64,000 nucleotides of DNA from Glaciecola nitratireducens FR1064 (GTDB lineage Bacteria > Pseudomonadota > Gammaproteobacteria > Enterobacterales > Alteromonadaceae), in NCBI RefSeq assembly GCF_000226565.1, contig NC_016041.1, positions 558,001 to 622,000 of the forward strand. Direction: 5' to 3'. Within the stretch, counting starts at the first letter, position 1. Each line of letters begins with the position of its first letter. A program made the translations under genes and the position numbers. The notes beneath the pieces were generated by a model. It searched no databases. It had not been told where the DNA came from and worked only from the letters and a program-made list of their open reading frames with translations. Positions 19,644 through 28,092 of this stretch are shown here, one piece after another.

Positions 19644-20531
19644 TTATACTGTATTTATGTCAGAAATCAGAATTTCTCTTCTTTTTACTAGTAAATTAGG
19701 CGACCAATGGGTTAGAGCCCAATGAATAAGCTCTTCTATTGTCATTTTTTCTGTCAATGATTGGCACGATAGTCCAATTGCTGCAAAGGCGTAAATTAGA
19801 TTTTTCGACGCTTGCTTATTATCAATTGCGGCAGCATGGTTTTGTTTGCTTAATTTTTGCCCGCTTTTGGTGCAAATTACAGGCAGGTGAAAATATTTTG
19901 GCGACGTTTTACCTAATAAACTATAAATGTGTTGCTGCTGCACGGTAGTGTCAATAAGATCAGCTCCACGCACTATATGGCTTACGTGTTGTTCAATATC
20001 ATCTACGACTACGGCAAGGTTATAGGCAAATAAACCGTCCTTCCGTTTAATGCTCAAATCCTCGCTGCAGAATAATGCGTCGACCTGCACATGGCCTAAA
20101 TGTATGTCGTCAAAATAGGTGTTTTGGCAAGTATTTATTACTCTAATTGCGTTATTTTCCCAAGGAAGCTGCATTTGCCGGCATGTTCCTGTGTAATATC
20201 TTCCTTTTGACTTTATTTCTTGGCGAGTGCAAGCACAGGCATAAACTAACTGCTGTTTGTGCAGTGTATCCAGTGCACTTTGATAAGCATGCTGTCTATC
20301 TGTTTGATAAACAATATCACCATCCCACTGCATGCCGTGCGCAAGAAGCTGAGACAATATAACTTTATCCGCGCCTTCTTGTACTCGTGTTGTATCAACA
20401 TCTTCAATTCTAACTAACCATTTACCCTTGGCTTGGCGAGCATGCAAAAAACTTACTAAAGCACATACTAAGGAACCAAAGTGAAGCGGCCCACTCGGTG
20501 ATGGTGCAAATCTTCCAACGTATGCTTGCAT
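19644..20531 (-). CDS. gluQRS: Glutamyl-Q tRNA(Asp) synthetase
   Basis: 295 residues. A truncated glutamyl-tRNA synthetase-like enzyme, with the catalytic domain only, that attaches glutamate to queuosine in tRNA(Asp). FAPSPSGPLHFGSL contains the HIGH-like motif, CACTRQEI...GTC holds cysteines of the zinc site, and KLSKQNHA is the KMSKS-like loop. The anticodon-binding domain of true GltX is absent, as expected. I use the ATG at 20529-20531, preceded by AGG at a good distance, because the protein there begins at the family start (MQAYVGRFAPSPSG); the reading frame stays open 24 codons further upstream. It lies just downstream of dksA, the conserved order. Confidence 0.93.
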   Translation of the reverse strand: MQAYVGRFAPSPSGPLHFGSLVCALVSFLHARQAKGKWLVRIEDVDTTRVQEGADKVILSQLLAHGMQWDGDIVYQTDRQHAYQSALDTLHKQQLVYACACTRQEIKSKGRYYTGTCRQMQLPWENNAIRVINTCQNTYFDDIHLGHVQVDALFCSEDLSIKRKDGLFAYNLAVVVDDIEQHVSHIVRGADLIDTTVQQQHIYSLLGKTSPKYFHLPVICTKSGQKLSKQNHAAAIDNKQASKNLIYAFAAIGLSCQSLTEKMTIEELIHWALTHWSPNLLVKRREILISDINTV

Positions 20532-20591
20532 TACAAAAACCTGGATATGATTAGTAGCTTGGTTGCTAGTGAACAAAAAAGGAGGCAATAA

Positions 20592-20623
20592 AAAACCGCG
20601 CAAGCCAACGCTAACACGGTTTT
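20592..20623 (-). terminator. Rho-independent terminator after dksA
   Basis: On the minus strand, AAAACCG (20617-20623) pairs with CGGTTTT (20592-20598) around an 18-base loop, followed by more T residues. It lies between the dksA stop and gluQRS, so it may attenuate read-through into gluQRS. Confidence 0.55.
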
Positions 20624-20651
20624 ATCTAAATCAGTAGAAACTCAGCCAAGA

Positions 20652-21092
20652 TTAACCTTGAAGCTGCTTCTCTTTAATTTCTGCCATTGTTTTGCAGTCG
20701 ATGCACATGTCAGCTGTCGGGCGAGCCTCTAGCCTGCGAATACCAATTTCTATTCCGCATGTATCGCAAAAACCAAAGTCGTCATCTTCAATGCGCTTGA
20801 GTGTTTTTTCGATTTTCTTAATCAACTTTCTTTCGCGGTCACGTGCGCGCAATTCCAAACTGAATTCTTCTTCTTGCGCCGCTCTATCAACCGGATCTGG
20901 AAAGTTTGCAGCTTCATCCTGCATGTGGTGAACGGTGCGATCTACTTCTTGACGAAGTTGGTTGCGCCATGCTTTTAGAATCAGTCTGAAGTGATTCATT
21001 TGAGCATCGTTCATATATTCTTCGTCGGACTTTTCCTGATATGGCCTAACGTCAGCTAAACCAAGTAATCCTACTGCTTTTTCTGTTGGCAT
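20652..21092 (-). CDS. dksA: RNA polymerase-binding transcription factor DksA
   Basis: 146 residues, close to E. coli DksA (151). It binds the secondary channel of RNA polymerase and works with ppGpp in the stringent response. A coiled-coil hairpin (about 35-110) carries the DxxDxA tip motif (DPVDRA). The four-cysteine zinc finger is FCDTCGIEIG...DMCIDCK. The ATG is followed by the typical PTEKAVGLLGLADVRPYQEK opening. It lies between sfsA and gluQRS as in E. coli. The 190-base upstream gap should hold its promoter. Confidence 0.97.
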   Translation of the reverse strand: MPTEKAVGLLGLADVRPYQEKSDEEYMNDAQMNHFRLILKAWRNQLRQEVDRTVHHMQDEAANFPDPVDRAAQEEEFSLELRARDRERKLIKKIEKTLKRIEDDDFGFCDTCGIEIGIRRLEARPTADMCIDCKTMAEIKEKQLQG

Positions 21093-21282
21093 TTGCCATT
21101 TCTCCTAAACGTCGACATTCTGCATCCCTTTGCCTGATGTTTTCCGGCAAATCACATCGTACGACAATGTCTTTTTCCATTTATCTAACGCCTTTTTGTG
21201 CGCTAAATACAATAATTCTGTGACTTACTTTTTTCTTTGAGGACCGTAATATGGTGATTTTTACACAAAAATCAATCTTTTT

Positions 21283-21984
21283 TTAGTCAGCAATTGGTAT
21301 TGATTGAGCTAACTCAATAAAATCACTGGAAAAATTGCAACCATAACAAATTACTTCAACACCTACTTTTTGTGCTTCTGACACTGCATGAGCATATTTT
21401 TCATCAATATGACGCGCAATGTTGAAATGCAAAATACCCGAATGTTGCGCACAAAATAGCAAAACGGCTTTATGTCCTGCTTTTGCTAATTCAGCTAATT
21501 CATTAGCGTGTTTTGTTCCTCGTTGCGTAACTGAATCTGGGAAAAGTCCCAGTGAATTTTCGCATAGGGTCATCGATTTCACTTCAAGGTAACAATCAGG
21601 CATACCATCGGCCTGCATAAAAAAATCAATTCTGCTTTCGCCAACTCTATATTCAGGAGTAATTTGACCGTATTCAGCGAGCTCTATTATTTTCCGCTGT
21701 TGCAATGCGGCTTTTACTATTTTATTTGCATTATTGGTATTAATACCAATCCAATGCCCGTCATCATTTATCGCCAATTCCCAAGTATGCGCGTATTTGC
21801 GCTTTTTATTCGCAGACTTGCTTAACAAAACTTTCCAACCAGGTTGTGCACAGTTAGTCATTGAGCCTGTATTTGGGCAATGCACCGTTATTAACTCGCC
21901 ATTGTCGAGTTCGACGTCGGCTAAAAAGCGTTTGTAGCGCTTTATCAAAACAGCCTCGATCAGCGGTGACTCAAACTTAAGCAT
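21283..21984 (-). CDS. sfsA: Sugar fermentation stimulation protein homolog SfsA
   Basis: 233 residues, almost the same as E. coli SfsA (234). It has an N-terminal OB-like part (TVHCPNTGSMTNC, GWKVLLSKS) and a C-terminal nuclease-like part with ESRIDFF, CYLEVKSMTL and PDSVTQRGTKHANEL, which resembles PD-(D/E)xK nucleases. The family was named for maltose-gene effects; biochemical function is unsettled. It is the first gene of the minus-strand sfsA-dksA group. A set of 15-base direct repeats lies just upstream of its start. Confidence 0.94.
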   Translation of the reverse strand: MLKFESPLIEAVLIKRYKRFLADVELDNGELITVHCPNTGSMTNCAQPGWKVLLSKSANKKRKYAHTWELAINDDGHWIGINTNNANKIVKAALQQRKIIELAEYGQITPEYRVGESRIDFFMQADGMPDCYLEVKSMTLCENSLGLFPDSVTQRGTKHANELAELAKAGHKAVLLFCAQHSGILHFNIARHIDEKYAHAVSEAQKVGVEVICYGCNFSSDFIELAQSIPIAD

Positions 21985-22306
21985 AAACTCTTTTACCTAT
22001 TCGGGGTTTAAGTAAACTACATTTCAGAATAACGTATTTCAGAGCAACGTATTTCAGAGCAACATATTTCAGAGCAATACATTTCGGAGTTCATCCCAGC
22101 GTTTTGTTGTTATTACTTTACTGTTATTATGACCACATACAAATATTGGCTTTCGCCAATTCACCCATAATACCATGCAAAAAATTATGCAGGATTGCCT
22201 GATTAACTAATTTTGTATTTTTAGAACGATGCATGTTTTAGCCTAGCACTTTTTAAGTCAAACGCTTATTAATCTTGGCGTTTCATACAACCCTGATGGA
22301 GTCCCA
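21985..22306. other. Intergenic region between sfsA and pepB
   Basis: A 322-base divergent gap. It holds five 15-base direct repeats next to sfsA, listed separately, and a small perfect hairpin ATTGGC-TTTC-GCCAAT (22145-22160). Promoters for both sfsA and pepB must lie here, but I cannot place them with confidence. No reading frame of note is present. Confidence 0.6.
22021..22095. repeat. Five tandem 15-base direct repeats upstream of sfsA
   Basis: Units begin at 22021, 22036, 22051, 22066 and 22081. The core unit is ATTTCAGAGCAACGT; the first differs at two positions, the third and fourth differ in the last bases, and the fifth keeps ATTTCGGAG before diverging. On the minus strand an in-frame TAG lies 12 bases before the sfsA start codon, so the repeats are not part of that gene. 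Confidence 0.9.
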
Positions 22307-23587
22307 ATGTCAAATTTTTATGTTTCACTCAGTCACGAGCCCGCTGCTGCTTCATGGGGAGCAAATGCGAAACTTTCATTTGTAGAAGGGGGTGCCGTAT
22401 TGCATCTGCCCGATTCAGGATTGAACCTACGTCAAATTCAGAAATCAACACGCAAAATTGGGGCGCTCGGCGTCGAAAATATTGAATTTGTCGGCGACTG
22501 GGATGCTGAACAACAGTGGGCGTTCGCAACAAGTTATTGCGGCGCTGGTTTTAAGGGTGCAATTACATGGTGTAAAAATGCAGACGAAAGCGATTTGAAG
22601 ACTCGTTTTTCTGCGATGCAGTTTACGCGACGCCTCGTGAACGAAACACCTGAGGAACTAAGTCCAGAGTCACTTGCTACAGAAGCCGCTGAATGGATTC
22701 ATTCATTAGCTCCTGAGCACGTTACGACGCGTATGCTTACTGGCGAAGAGCTACTCGAAGCAGGCTGGCACGGCATATATGAAGTTGGTCGCGGCAGCTG
22801 CCGTCCACCCGTGCTACTTGAACTCGACTACAATCCGACAGGCAAGCCTGACGCTGTCATAGATTTCGCTTTAGTGGGCAAAGGCATTACTTTTGATAGC
22901 GGTGGCTATAGTATTAAATCCAGTGAAGGAATGTTAGACATGAAATGCGATATGGGAGGCGCTGCGACTGTAACCGGCGCACTTGGGCTGGCTATCATGC
23001 AGGGATTAAAAAAGCGCACGAAGCTGTTCCTTTGCTGTGCAGAAAATCTGATTAGCGATCATGCTTATAAATTAGGTGACATCATCACTTACAAAAACGG
23101 AGTAACCGTTGAAATAGTGAATACCGATGCTGAAGGTCGCTTAGTACTTGCAGATGGTCTTATGGCAGCAACCGAGTCTGGTGCGCTGAAGATCATTGAT
23201 GCAGCAACTTTGACAGGGGCTGCGGTCATGGCTGTTGGTAAAGAGTTCAACGCTATTTTTAGTTTAGATGAAGAATTTCAAGCATCTTTCTTAGCGAGTG
23301 CAGCAAAAGTACACGAACCGCATTGGCGCTTACCATTAATGCCATGGCATCAAGAGCAGTGTGCATCACCTTTCGCAGACACAGCAAATAGTCGCCCGGT
23401 GAAGGGGGGAGGCGCTGGTGGTGCGTCTAATGCAGCCGGATTCTTATCGCGCTTTGTGGGTAACGAAGGCAAAGGTTGGGTTCATATTGACTTAGCGGCA
23501 GCGTACAACCGTAATGGCACCGAATTAATGCCTAATGGTGCAACGGCCATAGGGATAAGAACTATTGCCGACCAGCTTATCGGCTAG
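22307..23587 (+). CDS. pepB: Aminopeptidase B (leucyl aminopeptidase family, M17)
   Basis: 426 residues (E. coli PepB 427). A cytoplasmic two-metal aminopeptidase that removes N-terminal residues from peptides. Metal and catalytic motifs are GKGITFDSGGYSIK, MKCDMGGAA, and the M17 signature NTDAEGRLVLADGL. The N-terminal domain is shorter than in PepA, which favours PepB. GGAG precedes the ATG. It is convergent with a tiny HTH gene; no gene partner is implied. Confidence 0.93.
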   Translation: MSNFYVSLSHEPAAASWGANAKLSFVEGGAVLHLPDSGLNLRQIQKSTRKIGALGVENIEFVGDWDAEQQWAFATSYCGAGFKGAITWCKNADESDLKTRFSAMQFTRRLVNETPEELSPESLATEAAEWIHSLAPEHVTTRMLTGEELLEAGWHGIYEVGRGSCRPPVLLELDYNPTGKPDAVIDFALVGKGITFDSGGYSIKSSEGMLDMKCDMGGAATVTGALGLAIMQGLKKRTKLFLCCAENLISDHAYKLGDIITYKNGVTVEIVNTDAEGRLVLADGLMAATESGALKIIDAATLTGAAVMAVGKEFNAIFSLDEEFQASFLASAAKVHEPHWRLPLMPWHQEQCASPFADTANSRPVKGGGAGGASNAAGFLSRFVGNEGKGWVHIDLAAAYNRNGTELMPNGATAIGIRTIADQLIG

Positions 23588-23597
23588 TACAACGAAC

Positions 23598-23617
23598 GGG
23601 CGGTTTAGATGCCGCCC
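23598..23617. terminator. Weak GC-rich hairpin between pepB and the HTH gene
   Basis: GGGCGG (23598-23603) pairs with CCGCCC (23612-23617) around an eight-base loop that includes the stop codon of the minus-strand gene. It sits at a convergent junction. There is no clean T-tract, so this is a tentative terminator. Confidence 0.35.
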
Positions 23618-23787
23618 AATCTTTCTGCTAATTCTTTATATTTTTCAACGTCACCGCGCTCAAATAACGGATTACCTTGATCATCTTTTTCTTTCGCCAT
23701 AAGTAGACTTTCTCTTTCTAGTCGCTCTACTCTCGTGCTTTGTACACCGAAAAACTCAGCTACTTCGTTCACTGTCATTAATGCCAT
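23605..23787 (-). CDS. Small helix-turn-helix protein, MerR/excisionase-like
   Basis: 60 residues. TVNEVAEFFGVQSTRVERLERESLL matches a MerR- or AlpA-type winged helix-turn-helix, and GNPLFERGDVEKYKEL matches the wing and following helix. No effector domain follows. No integrase or other mobile gene is adjacent, so an excisionase role is unlikely; a small chromosomal DNA-binding protein fits better. It is convergent with pepB. Confidence 0.7.
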   Translation of the reverse strand: MALMTVNEVAEFFGVQSTRVERLERESLLMAKEKDDQGNPLFERGDVEKYKELAERLGGI

Positions 23788-24007
23788 TTTTAGCTCCGCT
23801 TAATTAATATTAAAAATCGTTATGTTCAATGTTAACGACAGTAACGATAAAATTATGAGATAAATTATCATACCAGTATCTTTATAGAGTTCATAAATTA
23901 AAAAATAAAACCTGATAAATGCAGCTTCATTAGTTAATATTTGAGTCTTTCACTGCCATTTTAATGCACAATAGCGCATACTCACGCTTTTTCTAGGAGA
24001 GACCGAT

Positions 24008-24607
24008 TTGATAGAAATATTGTCAGCTGCAACTATGCTATTTCTGATCATGGATCCTCTTGGCAACTTACCCATTTATATGTCGGTGCTGAAAACCATC
24101 GATCCCAAGCGCAGGCGCGTTGTTATTATTCGCGAACTCGTTATTGCGTTAGTAATCTTAATGGTGTTTTTACACAGTGGGCAAGCATTACTTGATTTTC
24201 TTAAGATAAAACAAGAAACCGTGAGTATTGCGGGGGGTATTATCTTGTTCATTATCGCTATAAAAATGATTTTCCCACGGCCGGGCGGCATTATGGGGCT
24301 GCCTGCTGGCGAGGAGCCGTTCATTGTTCCTTTGGCTGTTCCAATGATTGCTGGGCCTTCAACCATGGCCGCACTTATTTTATTGGCTAATCAAGAACCC
24401 AACAAAATGACGCAATGGAGTGTTGCCCTTTTTGCTGCTTGGTTGATCAGTGCCATTATTTTAACTATGTCGAATACCTTTCATCGTGTTTTAGGTGAAA
24501 AAGGCTTGAATGCCATCGAGCGTTTAATGGGAATGATCTTAGTGATGATAGCAATTCAAATGTTACTCAATGGCATTGGTAGGTATTTCCAACATCAGCT
24601 AAGCTGA
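24008..24607 (+). CDS. yhgN: MarC/YhgN family inner-membrane protein
   Basis: 199 residues (E. coli YhgN 197) with about six membrane helices. The family pattern is clear: MDPLGNLPIYMSVL near the start, GGIILFIIAIKMIFP, and VPLAVPMIAGPSTMA. The transported substrate and function are unknown. The start is TTG at 24008, supported by AGGAGA seven bases upstream. It precedes a YjaG-family gene with a 90-base gap. Confidence 0.9.
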   Translation: MIEILSAATMLFLIMDPLGNLPIYMSVLKTIDPKRRRVVIIRELVIALVILMVFLHSGQALLDFLKIKQETVSIAGGIILFIIAIKMIFPRPGGIMGLPAGEEPFIVPLAVPMIAGPSTMAALILLANQEPNKMTQWSVALFAAWLISAIILTMSNTFHRVLGEKGLNAIERLMGMILVMIAIQMLLNGIGRYFQHQLS

Positions 24608-24697
24608 AAAACCTGAAAGTGATACGAGTCTACTGACGCTGCTAATCCTGCGTAAAAACGGACCCAATACATTAATTTTTAAACTGAGTTTTCAAGA

Positions 24698-25318
24698 ATG
24701 ACCAATGAAAGTATGAAACAAAAAGGCAAAGTCGAGTTTAGTGGCGAAAAGTTGAGCACATTTCAGCAGGTCAGGGATCTTTCGAAGAAGCCAGCGGTTG
24801 CATTTTCGGCTGCTTTATTACAAAGAATGTTGCCCAACTATGAGTTATTTTGCGATGTCAGCGAGTTTGGTGACAAAGAACTTGCGGCTAAGCTCGTAGA
24901 GCTTATTTGGGAGTGGCTAAATGCGTCGAAAGCAAAAATTAATTTTGCGGTTCAGTTAGAGAAACTTGAAGAAGTAACGCCCGACATCGAAAATTTTGAT
25001 AATTTTGGTGTTTATCCAGCCTTGGATTTTTGCATGGCATTAACGGCAACACTTCAGCTAATGTCTGATGAGGAGCCAAATGGTGCAGTAATGGTAGCAA
25101 AATTGAGTCAGGGCGGTGTTGAGGCTTATTTATTGGCATTGTCGGAAGCGGATTTAAGTAATGAAGAAATTAAGCAGGACCCACTCATGCAGTTTGAAAT
25201 TGAAACTCAGCTTGAAGTGCTGGCAATGTGCAAGAACAAGTCGATTGACTTCAAATCGCTGCGCCGCGAAATGAAGGCGCAAGAGATGTCTAATATCGGT
25301 TTGAGCTTGGGAGAATAG
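24698..25318 (+). CDS. yjaG: YjaG family protein (DUF416)
   Basis: 206 residues, predicted helical and cytoplasmic. It matches the E. coli YjaG pattern: MLPNYELFCDVSEFGD (YPNYxxFC..FGD), LIWEWL, INFAVQLEKLEEVTPDIENFDNFGVYPALDFCMAL, and the ending SNIGLSLG. The N-terminus is about ten residues longer than in E. coli. Function of DUF416 is unknown. It is convergent with rsmD, and no clear terminator is seen in the 58-base gap. Confidence 0.88.
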   Translation: MTNESMKQKGKVEFSGEKLSTFQQVRDLSKKPAVAFSAALLQRMLPNYELFCDVSEFGDKELAAKLVELIWEWLNASKAKINFAVQLEKLEEVTPDIENFDNFGVYPALDFCMALTATLQLMSDEEPNGAVMVAKLSQGGVEAYLLALSEADLSNEEIKQDPLMQFEIETQLEVLAMCKNKSIDFKSLRREMKAQEMSNIGLSLGE

Positions 25319-25376
25319 CGCAAGGGTGTTTGCCGCTTCAATTTTTAATCATAACTTTTGTTTCTAAGGTAATTAA

Positions 25377-25964
25377 TTACTCTACAACGAATAGTTGTGC
25401 ACTCACTTGTTGAGTTGATTTGTCTTTAATTAGCCGCCAACTGTCGGGAAGTTGCATTAAGTTACCGTTAACTTCTCTTTCTATGTAAATCTTTGAACCA
25501 CTTTTCACAAGTTCCTGAGCGTGGATTAATTCAATACAAGGCTGCACTAAATTTTGCTGAAATGGTGGGTCGATGAATACAATATCCATCTTCATTGGAT
25601 CGCGTTTTAATAAATCTAGCGTATTACCTTGTAAAATACGCGCGCTCTCTTGATCGTATTTAAGCAAAGTAGCATTGGCCTGCAGCTGCTTCGAGGCTGG
25701 TTTGTCCAATTCCATGAAGGTGACTGATTTAGCTCCTCTGGATAAGGCCTCAAAGCCCAGTGAACCTGCGCCCGCAAAGCAATCGAGACAGTTTGCACCC
25801 TGTACATCCATCATTAGCCAATTAAACAGAGTTTCTTTAGTCCGATCGGTTGTTGGACGAAGTCCTTCAGCATTAAGCACCGGTAGCTTACGACCACGAT
25901 GACTACCGCCAATAATCCGGATAGAACCAGTGCTTGAATTTGCTTGTTTTCTTGCTCGCGTCAT
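25377..25964 (-). CDS. rsmD: 16S rRNA (guanine966-N2)-methyltransferase
   Basis: 195 residues. It methylates G966 of 16S rRNA during 30S assembly using SAM. Family marks: IIGGSHRGRKLPV, GLRPTTDRTKETLFNWL, SAM-site CLDCFAGAGSLGFEALSRGA, and catalytic motif DPPF (IVFIDPPFQQ). It is divergent from ftsY, the standard arrangement in gammaproteobacteria, with a gap under 90 bases that must hold both promoters. Confidence 0.95.
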   Translation of the reverse strand: MTRARKQANSSTGSIRIIGGSHRGRKLPVLNAEGLRPTTDRTKETLFNWLMMDVQGANCLDCFAGAGSLGFEALSRGAKSVTFMELDKPASKQLQANATLLKYDQESARILQGNTLDLLKRDPMKMDIVFIDPPFQQNLVQPCIELIHAQELVKSGSKIYIEREVNGNLMQLPDSWRLIKDKSTQQVSAQLFVVE

Positions 25965-26047
25965 GTGCTATGAAAGTGTTAGTATTGAGTTGTATTTAAA
26001 ATTATATCCGAATCTACCCACCTGCTGTTAAGGATTTTTTGAACAAC

Positions 26048-27388
26048 ATGGCAAATCTGTTTAATTGGTTTAAGAAAGATCAGGCTAAAAATGAACCTGA
26101 AAAGACTGAAAAGCAAGCGCATGAAGCATTAGAAGGTGACACTAAGAATGCGACTGACGCTGTTGAAACTGACGCTGAACAGGTTTCCAGCGAGCATTCA
26201 CCAGTTGAGCAAACAGAAACACAGTTGGATATCGTCAATACGGATCTCAACTTAACTTCTGATGTGACGCCTGAATCTGATATAACTGTTCAACCAGAGC
26301 TAGAAAACTCATCTGTAAACGAAACTCTCTCGGATGATGAGATTAGCGATGACCCTCTTAAAAATGCGCCAATAGTTGACGCAGAAGAACAAAACCTACA
26401 ATCAGTAGATTCGTTTACTGCAGAAAAGCCAAGTTCAGTCGGTTTCTTTAGTCGCCTAAGGCAAAGTTTATCGCGCACCAAAGAAAGCATCGGGACCGGT
26501 TTCGTGTCCTTGTTTGCCGGTAAAAAAATTGATAGCGATTTGTATGAGGAATTAGAGACACAGTTACTCATCGCTGACGTTGGTATCACAACGACCACAA
26601 AAATTATTAATAGCCTTACTGAGAGTGCAAAGTTGTCACAGCTGAAAAACGGTGATGCACTTTATGACCTCCTTAAAGAACAGATGAAAGCTTTGCTGGA
26701 GCCAGTTTCTAAGCCCCTCGATCTAACAACGCAAAATGATGAGAATGGTAATAAAGAGCCTTTTGTTATCCTGATGATTGGTGTTAACGGTGTCGGTAAA
26801 ACGACAACCATCGGGAAATTAGCAAAGCAGTTTCAAAGAGAGGGTAAAAAAGTCATGCTGGCAGCCGGCGATACCTTCAGAGCGGCTGCAGTAGAACAAC
26901 TGCAGGTGTGGGGCGAACGCAACAATATTCCAGTGGTTGCACAACAAACCGGCTCAGACAGCGCGTCGGTTATCTTTGACGCGTTGGCCTCGGCTAAAGC
27001 GAAAGGGGTCGATGTACTTATCGCCGATACAGCGGGGCGACTGCAGAATAAAAATCACTTAATAGAAGAACTTAAAAAAGTGGTTCGAGTAATGAAAAAG
27101 ATTAATCCGAATGCACCGCATGAAGTTATGTTGACGCTTGATGCAAGCACGGGTCAAAATGCAGTGAGTCAAACCAAAATATTCAACGAAGCAGTGGGTA
27201 TCAGCGGCATTAATTTAACCAAATTAGACGGAACGGCAAAAGGTGGTATTATTTTTTCACTTGCCGATCAATTCGGTATCCCGATCCGTTATATTGGGAT
27301 AGGAGAAGGTATAGACGACCTTCGTCCATTTGAAGCACAGCAATTTGTTGATGCATTGTTTAGTCAGGATATTACTGAGCAACAGTAA
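26048..27388 (+). CDS. ftsY: Signal recognition particle receptor FtsY
   Basis: About 446 residues. An acidic, low-complexity A domain (about 15-135) is followed by the NG GTPase domain. GTP motifs are GVNGVGKTTTIGKLA near residue 245, DTFRAAAVEQL, DTAGRLQNK and TKLDGTAKGG. FtsY docks ribosome-SRP complexes at the membrane. The ATG at 26048 gives the usual MANLFNWFKK opening; a TTG at 26039 is nearer to the AAGGA at 26030-26034 and cannot be excluded. It heads the ftsY-ftsE-ftsX group, with ftsE 11 bases downstream. Confidence 0.96.
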   Translation: MANLFNWFKKDQAKNEPEKTEKQAHEALEGDTKNATDAVETDAEQVSSEHSPVEQTETQLDIVNTDLNLTSDVTPESDITVQPELENSSVNETLSDDEISDDPLKNAPIVDAEEQNLQSVDSFTAEKPSSVGFFSRLRQSLSRTKESIGTGFVSLFAGKKIDSDLYEELETQLLIADVGITTTTKIINSLTESAKLSQLKNGDALYDLLKEQMKALLEPVSKPLDLTTQNDENGNKEPFVILMIGVNGVGKTTTIGKLAKQFQREGKKVMLAAGDTFRAAAVEQLQVWGERNNIPVVAQQTGSDSASVIFDALASAKAKGVDVLIADTAGRLQNKNHLIEELKKVVRVMKKINPNAPHEVMLTLDASTGQNAVSQTKIFNEAVGISGINLTKLDGTAKGGIIFSLADQFGIPIRYIGIGEGIDDLRPFEAQQFVDALFSQDITEQQ

Positions 27389-27399
27389 AGGATGTCAGG

Positions 27400-28092
27400 T
27401 TGATAAAGTTTGAGCAGGTAAGCAAAACCTATCCCGGAGGCCAACAGGCGTTGCGAAAAGTCGACTTTCACGTAGAACAAGGTGAAATGGCTTTTTTAAC
27501 AGGCCACTCCGGTGCAGGAAAAAGTACCCTACTGAAGCTTATCAGCATAATGGAAAGGCCTACTGTTGGTCGAGTGCTTATCAATGGACATAATCTTAGT
27601 TCAATAAAGCGTCGAGACATTGCCTACATTCGACGTGATATAGGCATGATATTTCAAAGTCACCAGTTACTGATGGACAAGACGGTCTTTGACAATGTGT
27701 CTTTGCCTCTTGTTATCGAAGGTCACACTCGAAAGAATATCGCTAAACGTGTCGACGCCGCCTTAGAGATGGTTGGCTTACGAGATAAAGCAAAAAACCT
27801 TCCAATTACATTGTCAGGCGGCGAACAACAGCGTGTTGGTATTGCAAGGGCTGTCGTCAATCGGCCTCCATTATTATTAGCAGATGAGCCTACAGGAAAC
27901 CTTGACCCGAAGCTTTCTATGGAAATTATTCGCCTGTTTGAAGACTTTAATCAGGCGGGGGTTTCTGTTTTCATCGCGACCCATGATTTGGGCCTGATTG
28001 CGCGCATGAAGTATCGAACATTAACGCTGAAGAATGGGCAAATGATCACTGATGGCCTCGATGAGCAGCCGAATCAAGGACTGTACGTATGA
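27400..28092 (+). CDS. ftsE: Cell division ATP-binding protein FtsE
   Basis: 230 residues, an ABC ATPase that with FtsX controls septal peptidoglycan hydrolysis at the divisome. Walker A is GHSGAGKST, the signature is LSGGEQQRVGIARA, and Walker B is LLLADEPTGNLD. It starts at TTG (27400) with AAAGGATG upstream. Its end overlaps the ftsX start by four bases (ATGA), so the two are coupled. Confidence 0.96.
   Translation: MIKFEQVSKTYPGGQQALRKVDFHVEQGEMAFLTGHSGAGKSTLLKLISIMERPTVGRVLINGHNLSSIKRRDIAYIRRDIGMIFQSHQLLMDKTVFDNVSLPLVIEGHTRKNIAKRVDAALEMVGLRDKAKNLPITLSGGEQQRVGIARAVVNRPPLLLADEPTGNLDPKLSMEIIRLFEDFNQAGVSVFIATHDLGLIARMKYRTLTLKNGQMITDGLDEQPNQGLYV

Noticed and set aside
23605-23787. Small HTH gene as an excisionase marking a mobile element
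   Set aside because: No integrase, attachment-site repeats or other mobile genes lie nearby, and both flanks are core genes.
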